A stretch of 64,000 nucleotides of DNA from NCBI GenBank assembly GCA_046302815.1, contig JBKCHO010000055.1, positions 1-64,000 on the forward strand, in the 5' to 3' direction. Made by a program: the position numbers and the translations under genes. The stretch comes from JALRAP01 sp046302815 (lineage in GTDB: Bacteria > Bacteroidota > Bacteroidia > AKYH767-A > OLB10). The notes below the pieces were generated by a model, which did no database searches, was not told the DNA's origin, and saw only the letters and a list, made by a program, of their open reading frames with translations. Numbering within the stretch: the first letter of the stretch is position 1; every line of letters starts with the position of its first letter. Below, piece by piece: positions 18,885 through 26,041 of this stretch.

Positions 18885-20174
18885 TTAATCGAATTTGGAA
18901 TATGTAATTATCAAACGGATTTTGCTTCCAGTGGGTGTTGCAGGACCGGGAATAATGGTTCGAAACGCATTGATAGCACCCCCACTGGCTACGAGACTCA
19001 AACCATAATCATTGCTAACTTGATTGGATACCACCTTCTGAACATACCTGTTGATGTTGAAACGGTATGCATTTGCAATACCATCAAAGGTTCCGCCATA
19101 ATAGTTGGGAGATTCAAAGATGTCCGGGATGAAGGCCTCCGATCCAGAGGAATCCACTCCGAAAAGCAAAAGGGCATTATGATTTTTTAAAGACCCATTT
19201 TCAATAACAGGTATCACAAGCTCAGCCTTATTGATGGCAACGGGTCCATCCATTGATAAAGAACTGAGGTTTGGAATCTTAATGCGGGCCTTGGTTCCAG
19301 ACATAGACTGGATGTAAATTCGGGACTGGCCAGCAATGGGGAAGGCACCCCCCATTAGTCCTAAAGAATAATCGTGGTAAAATCGATTATATCGTGAACA
19401 ACCTGAATTGATTTCAAAATCGGCTGTCCTGCTAGTGGTGTCCGAACCGTTTTTGTAGTAAAAAGTCAGTTTTGATAGCGAAGCCAGTAGATTAAAAGAT
19501 GAGATCGATCCATTAGTGGCAGCATCAGCTGTGACATAAATACCATTGAAAAAATCGATGAAGGCCGAATTGTTGCTGAGGCTAGATGATGGAGCTGTCA
19601 GCAGGTCGTTACCAAAGGTTTGATCTAGCTTCAAACGCAAATGCGGCGCTCTTTTAACTCCATTTACAACTACGCTATCCTTGGGTCGAATATTGACTTG
19701 TCCAGAAAAAATAGATCTTTTCAGATTAAGCGTATCGTTGGAAAAATAAACGGTGTCCAAAAACATTTTGTCGTCCGTTTCAAAAACCCGAAAGTTCATG
19801 GGGGAAGTGGTATCCCCATAATAATCTGCGTAAGCGAGAGTGAGAACAACCGAATCCAAAGCAGGGTCCGATCCGAAGCTGAAGTTAGAACTGTTGTTGG
19901 GCAAGCGGATTTCAGAATAGAAACCAGCTACTGTAAGACCAAATTCGGTGTCAGTATAGGAACCCGCCAAATTAAATGCTGCAGAGAACTCATCTGTTCT
20001 AAGCGAGTCTTCTCGAATTGATTTGCAATCCAATGTGAAGGTGTCCGTATAAAACACACCAGGTTCGTCATCCTTCAACAACTCGACTCCAATAGAGTCC
20101 GGTTCAGTACAAGATGTTAAAGAAATTGAGAGGATAAACAACAGGCTGAGGATACCTTGCAAGAAATGCTTCAT
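18885..20174 (-). CDS. DUF4270 family outer lipoprotein
   Basis: 429 residues. Residues 1-22 are a lipoprotein signal ending LTSC. The N-terminal PDSIGVELL and TDTFTLDCKSI, the AGSYTDTEFGLT segment, and later strands such as SVVVNGVKRAPHLRLKLD are characteristic of DUF4270, a beta-rich family restricted to Bacteroidota with no assigned activity. The C-terminal YGLSLVASGG segment is also typical. It sits between the starch-synthase-like gene and glmS, an arrangement I recall as common in this phylum, which suggests a cell-envelope role. A -7 element (20179-20186) lies directly before its ATG. Confidence 0.85.
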   Translation of the reverse strand: MKHFLQGILSLLFILSISLTSCTEPDSIGVELLKDDEPGVFYTDTFTLDCKSIREDSLRTDEFSAAFNLAGSYTDTEFGLTVAGFYSEIRLPNNSSNFSFGSDPALDSVVLTLAYADYYGDTTSPMNFRVFETDDKMFLDTVYFSNDTLNLKRSIFSGQVNIRPKDSVVVNGVKRAPHLRLKLDQTFGNDLLTAPSSSLSNNSAFIDFFNGIYVTADAATNGSISSFNLLASLSKLTFYYKNGSDTTSRTADFEINSGCSRYNRFYHDYSLGLMGGAFPIAGQSRIYIQSMSGTKARIKIPNLSSLSMDGPVAINKAELVIPVIENGSLKNHNALLLFGVDSSGSEAFIPDIFESPNYYGGTFDGIANAYRFNINRYVQKVVSNQVSNDYGLSLVASGGAINAFRTIIPGPATPTGSKIRLIITYSKFD

Positions 20175-20178
20175 GAGG

Positions 20179-20186
20179 CAAAAATA
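20179..20186 (-). promoter_or_regulatory. -7 promoter element TATTTTTG, DUF4270 gene
   Basis: Exact TAnnTTTG on the minus strand, 4 bases before the ATG at 20174. Confidence 0.4.
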
Positions 20187-20212
20187 GGTGTTTTATGGCC
20201 TATTATCGAAAC

Positions 20213-21040
20213 TCAACCAGCCGTCACTGAATCTTCGATCAACAATTCATCATAGAATCCGTTGAACGCATCGATATATTCCTCCGAATTTTTGAATCCG
20301 AGGAAAGGCTTACCAGGCTTCTTTAGAGCGGATACCAATGATGGACTCAAGACTTCGCTTCCTTGAATGATGCCGTCGGCATGGGAAATTGCATTCAAAG
20401 TGATTCCTGTCCAAGTGGGGGTCTTCAAATCCTTCAAATCAGAACTTGCCATGCCATCCATCATAACCTTGGAGGCATAGTTGGCATTAAAAGACTCTTC
20501 AAATTGGTCGTCATAAATGGAATAAACCACTTTCGAATCCCGGAACATGGGATCTTCCTTGTAGGCTGTCTTGATAAGAAGTGGTATCAAGCTGGTCATC
20601 CAACCATGGCAGTGAATCACATCTGGGCTCCAGCCAAGTTTTTTAACGGTCTCTAAAACTCCCCGACAAAAGAAAACCGTGCGGTCATCATTATCCTTGA
20701 AGAACTTTTTCTTCGCATCCCTGAAAGTGGCTTTCCTTTGAAAATACTCCTCGTTGTCGATAAAATAAACCTGCATACGGGCAGCCTGTATAGATGCCAC
20801 CTTGATAATCAATGGGTGGTCGCTGTCCTCAATAATCAGGTTCATCCCTGAAAGCCGAATCACCTCATGAAGTTGGTTGCGACGCTCGTTGATTAGTCCA
20901 AACCGGGGCATGAAAGTTCGGATTTCCTTGCCTCGCTCCTGTATTCCTTGTGGAAGATATCTGGAAATCCTTCCCATTTCTGTGGACTCCATATATGGGT
21001 AAATGTCGTGGGAAATGTACAGGACCTTGGTCTTCTTCAT
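20213..21040 (-). CDS. Starch/glycogen synthase-like protein, N-terminal GT5 half only
   Basis: 275 residues. It has the N-terminal half of a GT5 synthase: KVLYISHDIYPY, SRYLPQGIQERG, TFMPRFG, FFCRGVLETVKKLGW, PDVIHCHGWMTSLIPLL. The C-terminal nucleotide-sugar domain is absent and the catalytic KTGGL motif is replaced by STEMGR at about residues 19-24, so glycogen synthase activity is unlikely. Short GT5-like proteins beside panC occur widely in Bacteroidota, so this is probably a conserved derived protein rather than a recent truncation. It is divergent from panC and preceded by a complete promoter at 21069-21099. The actual role is unknown. Confidence 0.8.
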   Translation of the reverse strand: MKKTKVLYISHDIYPYMESTEMGRISRYLPQGIQERGKEIRTFMPRFGLINERRNQLHEVIRLSGMNLIIEDSDHPLIIKVASIQAARMQVYFIDNEEYFQRKATFRDAKKKFFKDNDDRTVFFCRGVLETVKKLGWSPDVIHCHGWMTSLIPLLIKTAYKEDPMFRDSKVVYSIYDDQFEESFNANYASKVMMDGMASSDLKDLKTPTWTGITLNAISHADGIIQGSEVLSPSLVSALKKPGKPFLGFKNSEEYIDAFNGFYDELLIEDSVTAG

Positions 21041-21068
21041 AACTACGGGGAATTTCAGGTGTTCTATG

Positions 21069-21099
21069 CAAAGATAGTGAATATATAAGCATTTTACAA
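21069..21099 (-). promoter_or_regulatory. Complete Bacteroidota-type promoter, starch-synthase-like gene
   Basis: On the minus strand TTG (21099-21097), a 20-base spacer, then TATCTTTG (21076-21069). This fits the TTG-N19-21-TAnnTTTG pattern of the phylum; the ATG follows 28 bases later. Confidence 0.6.
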
Positions 21100-21260
21100 T
21101 AACTCCAAGCCTTGTCCATCTTGTTTTTTTCCAAGCCCTTCAAATCACAAACCATTGTTAATAAGGGTTTTAATGAAATCCTACAAGGATTTTATCAAAC
21201 AATTGTCAAATGGTGCAACCCTTATTTAATTGTTTATCATTGCTCTTGAAAACTCGAATT

Positions 21261-22109
21261 ATGCAAATCATTAGGACCTCCCGCGAAGCCCGTTTTTTTG
21301 TGGATCAAGCCCGAGAAAAAGGAAAAAGAGTAGGATTTGTTCCTACTATGGGTGCCTTGCATGCTGGTCATATCTCATTGATTGAAAGGGCAAAAAAGGA
21401 ACAAGACCTGGTTATTGCGAGCATATTCGTGAACCCAACACAGTTCAACGACCCTAAAGATCTTCAGACTTACCCCAAGACCCCCGACAACGACCGTAAA
21501 CAATTGGAACAAGCGGGATGCGATATGCTTTTTGAGCCAGATAGCCCTGAAGAGGTTTATATTCCCTCATACAAACCACCCAACTTCGACTTTGGGCCAT
21601 TGGAAAAAGCCATGGAGGGCAAAATACGGCCTGGGCACTTCAAAGGGGTCGCAATGGTGGTTTATAGGCTATTTGAAATCATACCTGCTCACCATGCCTA
21701 TTTCGGCGAAAAAGATTTCCAACAATTGGCCATCATCCGCAAAATGAGGGACGATTTTCAACTGCCAATCAACATTACAGGATGTGAAACCATCCGCGAA
21801 AGTGACGGATTGGCAATGAGCTCTAGGAATATAAAACTTACAACCGACGAGCGAGGCCATGCAGGAATAATCTATAAAACACTGAAAAACAGCGTTGAAA
21901 TTCTAATGGCTATGGGTTTTGATGCAGGCAAACGACTTATGGTGAATCAAATAGAGGCATCTAGACATTTTAAGGTGGAGTATTTGGAGTTTGCCGACCC
22001 TACGACACTTCAGAGCCATTCAAGCTTTGATGAAAATATCCCAACCAGGGTGTTTATTGCCGTAAAAACATCTTCGACACGATTGATAGACAACATGCAG
22101 TTGTGTTGA
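21261..22109 (+). CDS. panC: Pantoate--beta-alanine ligase
   Basis: 282 residues from the ATG at 21261; the frame is open upstream to 21210, but MQIIRTSREAR is the normal family start. Signatures are VPTMGALHAGHISLI (HxGH nucleotide motif), SIFVNPTQF, FGEKDFQQLAIIRKM and SDGLAMSSRN. It condenses pantoate and beta-alanine with ATP to give pantothenate. panD, which supplies beta-alanine, follows after 53 bases. The gene is divergent from the starch-synthase-like gene. Confidence 0.95.
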   Translation: MQIIRTSREARFFVDQAREKGKRVGFVPTMGALHAGHISLIERAKKEQDLVIASIFVNPTQFNDPKDLQTYPKTPDNDRKQLEQAGCDMLFEPDSPEEVYIPSYKPPNFDFGPLEKAMEGKIRPGHFKGVAMVVYRLFEIIPAHHAYFGEKDFQQLAIIRKMRDDFQLPINITGCETIRESDGLAMSSRNIKLTTDERGHAGIIYKTLKNSVEILMAMGFDAGKRLMVNQIEASRHFKVEYLEFADPTTLQSHSSFDENIPTRVFIAVKTSSTRLIDNMQLC

Positions 22110-22149
22110 TCAGTCGGGAACAGATACCACCCTTCAGCAGATAAAAAAC

Positions 22150-22157
22150 TAACTTTG
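22150..22157 (+). promoter_or_regulatory. -7 promoter element TAACTTTG upstream of panD
   Basis: Exact TAnnTTTG, 5 bases before the panD ATG, suggesting a nearly leaderless panD transcript in addition to read-through from panC. Confidence 0.4.
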
Positions 22158-22162
22158 CGGCG

Positions 22163-22510
22163 ATGGAAATTCAAATTTTAAAATCGAAGATTCACCGTGC
22201 CAAGGTTACCCAGGCCGAGTTGAACTATGTGGGAAGCATTACGCTGGATGAAGCATTAATGGACGCCTCCAACCTGATCGAAAACGAGCTGGTGCAGGTG
22301 TTGAATATCAATAATGGCGAACGGTTTGAAACCTACGTCATAAAAGGTGCCCGCAACAGTGGTACCGTTTGCTTGAACGGACCGGCAGCGAGAAAAGTGC
22401 AGGTGGGGGATGTGATTATCGTAGTATCCTACGCCGTAATGGATTTTGAAAAAGCGAAAACTTTCAAACCCGCGTTGGCTTTCCCAGACGACAACAACAG
22501 GGTGATATGA
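22163..22510 (+). CDS. panD: Aspartate 1-decarboxylase
   Basis: 115 residues, standard for the proenzyme. The self-processing site is YVGSIT with cleavage between Gly24 and Ser25, which becomes the pyruvoyl group. Other signatures are KIHRAKVTQAEL at the N-terminus, NNGERFETY, and LNGPAARKVQVGD. It converts aspartate to beta-alanine for PanC. panC lies upstream, and the flippase-like membrane gene begins 7 bases downstream. Confidence 0.96.
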   Translation: MEIQILKSKIHRAKVTQAELNYVGSITLDEALMDASNLIENELVQVLNINNGERFETYVIKGARNSGTVCLNGPAARKVQVGDVIIVVSYAVMDFEKAKTFKPALAFPDDNNRVI

Positions 22511-22517
22511 TTTTGTA

Positions 22518-23507
22518 TTGAAAAAAAACCTGACTGCCGCCATCAAATACTTGCTGTTCTTCGCGGCAGGTTGTATGTTGCTATGGCTTGCCTTTCGTAA
22601 CGAAAACCTTTCCGATGTATGGGGCAAGATGCAGGTGGCAAACCCTTTTTGGCTTGGCTTGTCCATCGCGATCGCAATCCTCTCACTGATCAGCAGAGCC
22701 GTGCGATGGAAAATGCTTATCGAGCCTTTAGGCTACAAACCCCGTACATCCCGAACACTATATGCATTGCTGATTGGATACCTGGCTAATCTGGCCATAC
22801 CACGGATCGGTGAGATTTCCCGATGTGTTTCCTTGAATAAGTCGGAGAAGGTGCCTTTCAATGGCCTTATCGGAACCGTCATTGTGGAAAGGGCGATAGA
22901 CCTGGCCATGCTATTTTTATGCATGGCTTTGGTGGCGGTTTTTCAGTTTGAAGTGCTTTACTCTTTCTTGATGGAGAAGATTATTTCGCCTGTCATGAGC
23001 AATGGAGCCGATGGACAATCGATCCTCATGTTACTTGCTGTTGGCTTGATTGTTGGAATCGTTGCCGGTTTTTGGTTTCTCAAGAATAAAGAGAGCCGTT
23101 TGAGAAAAAAAATCTCAACTATCATTCGTGAGGTAGGTTCCGGACTTGGATCCGTTTTGCGCATGAAGAATAACATTTGGTTCTTATTCCACACCGTTTT
23201 CATCTGGGTGGCCTATTTCTTCATGACATATACCTGCTTTTTTTGTCTGCCCTCCACATCCGCACTAGGCGTGGGGGAAGGCTTATTTATTTTAGTGGTT
23301 GGCGGCTTGGGTATGTCGGCTCCCGTACAAGGTGGAATTGGGGCATACCATTATATTGTTTCGCACGGACTCCAATTGTTTGGTGTATCATCCACCGATG
23401 GCTTGGTTTACGCCACATTGGTACACACCACCCAAACACTTCTGATGATTGTATTAGGAGCTTGGGCGCTTCTGATGCTGATGATTCCTGAAAAAAAACA
23501 AGTCTAA
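22518..23507 (+). CDS. LPG-synthase-type (UPF0104) integral membrane protein
   Basis: 329 residues starting at TTG; the in-frame stop at 22503 and the basic MKKNLTA start support this. About eight membrane helices and the family signatures SRAVRWKMLIEPL, ANLAIPRIGEISRC, VERAIDLAMLFL and GGLGMSAPVQGGIGAYHYIV mark it as the transmembrane domain found in lysylphosphatidylglycerol synthases (flippase part) without the catalytic domain. Members move or handle lipids; the substrate here is unknown. It follows panD by 7 bases, and the next gene begins on the following base, so this is one operon. Confidence 0.85.
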   Translation: MKKNLTAAIKYLLFFAAGCMLLWLAFRNENLSDVWGKMQVANPFWLGLSIAIAILSLISRAVRWKMLIEPLGYKPRTSRTLYALLIGYLANLAIPRIGEISRCVSLNKSEKVPFNGLIGTVIVERAIDLAMLFLCMALVAVFQFEVLYSFLMEKIISPVMSNGADGQSILMLLAVGLIVGIVAGFWFLKNKESRLRKKISTIIREVGSGLGSVLRMKNNIWFLFHTVFIWVAYFFMTYTCFFCLPSTSALGVGEGLFILVVGGLGMSAPVQGGIGAYHYIVSHGLQLFGVSSTDGLVYATLVHTTQTLLMIVLGAWALLMLMIPEKKQV

Positions 23508-24008
23508 ATGGAACAATTGGCAAGAATAAAATCCAAAATCATGGATTGGCCTTCTCTCGAGAGGCAAATCCATTTATGGCGTGCTGCTGGCCAAAAAATC
23601 GTTTTTACTAATGGCTGCTTCGATATTTTACACCTCGGGCACGCCGACTACTTGGCGAAGTCTGCCGAACTAGGCGATGTTTTGGTAGTTGGACTTAACG
23701 CAGACGATTCAGTATCGAAGCTGAAAGGCCCCTCTAGACCCATTTGCGACGAACAATCCAGGACCTTTTTGATGGCCGCACTCACCATGGTGGATGCGGT
23801 GGTAATCTTCCATGAGGAAACCCCGGAGAAACTTATAAAAATGGTTAAACCAGATGTGCTTGTGAAGGGAGGCGACTATCCTATCGACCAAATCGTTGGG
23901 GGCGCGTTTGTTAAATCATACGGAGGAACAGTAACAACAATCCCGCTAGTTGAAGGCTACTCGACCAGCGCCATTGAGGCAAAAATTAAGAAGGATGCCT
24001 CGAACTGA
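23508..24008 (+). CDS. rfaE2: D-glycero-beta-D-manno-heptose 1-phosphate adenylyltransferase (RfaE domain II)
   Basis: 166 residues corresponding to the C-terminal domain of HldE as a separate protein. FTNGCFDILHLGHADYL carries the HLGH nucleotidyltransferase motif (residues 42-45); VGLNADDSVSKLKGPSRP and LVKGGDY are also typical of the family. It transfers AMP to heptose 1-phosphate in LPS core-sugar synthesis, though related proteins use other sugar or glycerol phosphates. It starts directly after the flippase-like gene. The matching kinase domain (HldE domain I) is not in this window. Confidence 0.9.
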   Translation: MEQLARIKSKIMDWPSLERQIHLWRAAGQKIVFTNGCFDILHLGHADYLAKSAELGDVLVVGLNADDSVSKLKGPSRPICDEQSRTFLMAALTMVDAVVIFHEETPEKLIKMVKPDVLVKGGDYPIDQIVGGAFVKSYGGTVTTIPLVEGYSTSAIEAKIKKDASN

Positions 24009-24040
24009 CTTGGCTCAGGCCCATTCAGGACTTTTATGAT

Positions 24041-24048
24041 TAGATTTG
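24041..24048 (+). promoter_or_regulatory. -7 promoter element TAGATTTG, lipoprotein gene
   Basis: Exact TAnnTTTG, 8 bases before the ATG at 24057. It lies inside the longest possible frame, so it argues for 24057 over 24036 as start. Confidence 0.4.
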
Positions 24049-24056
24049 TAATAGAA

Positions 24057-24632
24057 ATGAAAACTGCCCTAAATATATTATTAGCCGTCTTGTTCCTCTT
24101 TCCATTGACCGGCTGTGAGGACAACATGTTTCTTCGATCTAAAAAGAAGATGAAACAAGAGTTGCAAGGAACTTGGAAAAGGAATCACTTGGGAGATTTT
24201 CCATCGTTCGACTGCGAAATACAAAATGAATTCCCTTTTCAGGAATATTGGATTTTTAATGGTGATATGCTTCATGTTGTTTATGATTTCTCAGAGCCCG
24301 AGCCCCCAAGTTGTACATCAAAATACCCTGACTTCGGCACAAGAGATCTTTCTATAGACACCATAACAAGCGTTGTGCCTAACAAATATGTGCATTTTGA
24401 TAAATCTGATACAAATATTGTAGCCGACTTCAGTATAGATGCTGATATTTTCAAGGCGTTTTTGAACCTTACTATAATTTCAGGCGTTGTTGACAGCGTT
24501 AATCCGGGAGAAAAGTTGGTAGTATTAACTGATTGGGAATTTGTAGAACTCGATGATGGCATTTTATATCTGGCAGGAGACAATCCATCAGGCAGCGGAG
24601 CTATTCAACGGGAATTCTATAAAGTACAATAG
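24057..24632 (+). CDS. Hypothetical lipoprotein
   Basis: 191 residues from the ATG at 24057. Residues 1-19 are a lipoprotein signal ending LTGC. A KKKMKQELQGTWKR segment then resembles the start of lipocalin-like lipoproteins of Bacteroidota, which often open with 'L.GtW'. The rest alternates beta strands (FPFQEYWIFNGDML, KLVVLTDWEFVELDDG) and ends FYKVQ. I do not recognise a named family with certainty. It sits 48 bases after the heptose adenylyltransferase gene and 6 bases before radA. Confidence 0.75.
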   Translation: MKTALNILLAVLFLFPLTGCEDNMFLRSKKKMKQELQGTWKRNHLGDFPSFDCEIQNEFPFQEYWIFNGDMLHVVYDFSEPEPPSCTSKYPDFGTRDLSIDTITSVVPNKYVHFDKSDTNIVADFSIDADIFKAFLNLTIISGVVDSVNPGEKLVVLTDWEFVELDDGILYLAGDNPSGSGAIQREFYKVQ

Positions 24633-24638
24633 TTTAAT

Positions 24639-26024
24639 ATGGCCAAAACCAAGTCGGCTTTTTTCTGCCAGAATTGTGGCGCATCCGCACCCAAATGGAT
24701 TGGCAAATGCACTAACTGTGGCGAGTGGAACACCTATGTGGAAGAGGTTATCCACCAAGGGCCTTCGCAGGTTCCAGCATGGCGTGCATCAAATTCCCGC
24801 GAAGATGCGGGACGGCAGGCCGTTCCTCAACTCTTAGGGGATATTGAGCCCGACAAACTGGTTCGAATCAGTTTGCCTGGAAAAGAACTCAACCGTGTTT
24901 TGGGTGGAGGATTGGTGCCAGGTGCTTTGGTGCTTGTTGGTGGTGAGCCGGGCATCGGTAAATCTACCTTGATGTTGCAAATTGCCATGCGCGCCAAAGG
25001 CATGAAAGTGCTGTATGTTTCTGGCGAGGAAAGTGAGCAACAAATTAGCATCAGGGCATCCAGGATTGGCTCCTCCAACACCGAGTGCTACATCTTGACA
25101 GAAACAAACACGCAATCTATTTTCCGCCATATACAGTCCGTACAGCCTCAGCTTGTCATCATCGATTCCATCCAAACCCTATTCTCCTCCGATATCGAGT
25201 CGGCGCCAGGAACGGTTTCGCAAATCAGGGGCTGCGCTGGCGACCTGCTGAAATTTGCTAAAGAAACAGCTACTCCCGTTTTTCTGATAGGCCACATCAC
25301 CAAGGATGGAACCATAGCCGGACCCAAGGTTCTAGAGCATATGGTAGATACGGTTCTTCAATTCGAAGGGGATCGTCACCATGTTTATCGTGTATTGAGA
25401 TCCACCAAGAATCGTTTCGGTTCGACAGCCGAGATAGGCATATATGAAATGGCCTCATCAGGCCTGTCCGAAGTGCAGAATCCCAGTGAGGTTTTACTTT
25501 CTCACATCGATGAGCAGTTGAGTGGAATTGCCATCGCTAGCACCATGGAAGGCCTGCGCCCCCTATTGATTGAAGTACAGGCTTTGGTCAGCAGCGCCGT
25601 ATATGGCACTCCGCAGCGCTCTGCCACCGGCTTTGACCTTCGCAGGCTAAACATGCTCTTGGCCGTATTGGAAAAAAGGTGTGGGTTCCGAATAGCTGCC
25701 AAAGATGTGTTTTTAAACATAGCTGGAGGAATAAAAGTCGAAGACCCCGCTACTGACCTCGCTGTCATTTGCTCGGTACTTAGTTCAAGCGAAGACATCG
25801 CATTGCCCAGTCGCGTCTGTTTTGCAGGTGAGGTTGGCCTCAGCGGAGAGATTCGGCCGGTAAACCGTATTGACCAACGCATCCGCGAAGCAGAAAAAAT
25901 GGGATTCGAAAAAATTTACTTTTCAAAATACAACCTGAAAGGCCTCGAAAAAGAAGCCAAGGGTAAGATAGAATTGGTTCCCGTAAGTAAAGTGGATGAG
26001 GTTTTCAGCTCGCTATTCAGCTGA
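24639..26024 (+). CDS. radA: DNA repair protein RadA
   Basis: 461 residues. An N-terminal four-cysteine zinc finger (Cys10, Cys13, Cys24, Cys27), a RecA-like ATPase with Walker A GGEPGIGKST, the RadA-specific KNRFG motif (STKNRFGS) and a C-terminal Lon-protease-like domain (about residues 290-461, with AGEVGLSGEIRPV) are all present. RadA drives branch migration in recombination intermediates. It is the last gene of the panC-led plus-strand set and converges with the TonB-receptor-like gene, 17 bases apart. Confidence 0.96.
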   Translation: MAKTKSAFFCQNCGASAPKWIGKCTNCGEWNTYVEEVIHQGPSQVPAWRASNSREDAGRQAVPQLLGDIEPDKLVRISLPGKELNRVLGGGLVPGALVLVGGEPGIGKSTLMLQIAMRAKGMKVLYVSGEESEQQISIRASRIGSSNTECYILTETNTQSIFRHIQSVQPQLVIIDSIQTLFSSDIESAPGTVSQIRGCAGDLLKFAKETATPVFLIGHITKDGTIAGPKVLEHMVDTVLQFEGDRHHVYRVLRSTKNRFGSTAEIGIYEMASSGLSEVQNPSEVLLSHIDEQLSGIAIASTMEGLRPLLIEVQALVSSAVYGTPQRSATGFDLRRLNMLLAVLEKRCGFRIAAKDVFLNIAGGIKVEDPATDLAVICSVLSSSEDIALPSRVCFAGEVGLSGEIRPVNRIDQRIREAEKMGFEKIYFSKYNLKGLEKEAKGKIELVPVSKVDEVFSSLFS

Positions 26025-26041
26025 CATCTGATCTAGCAACA

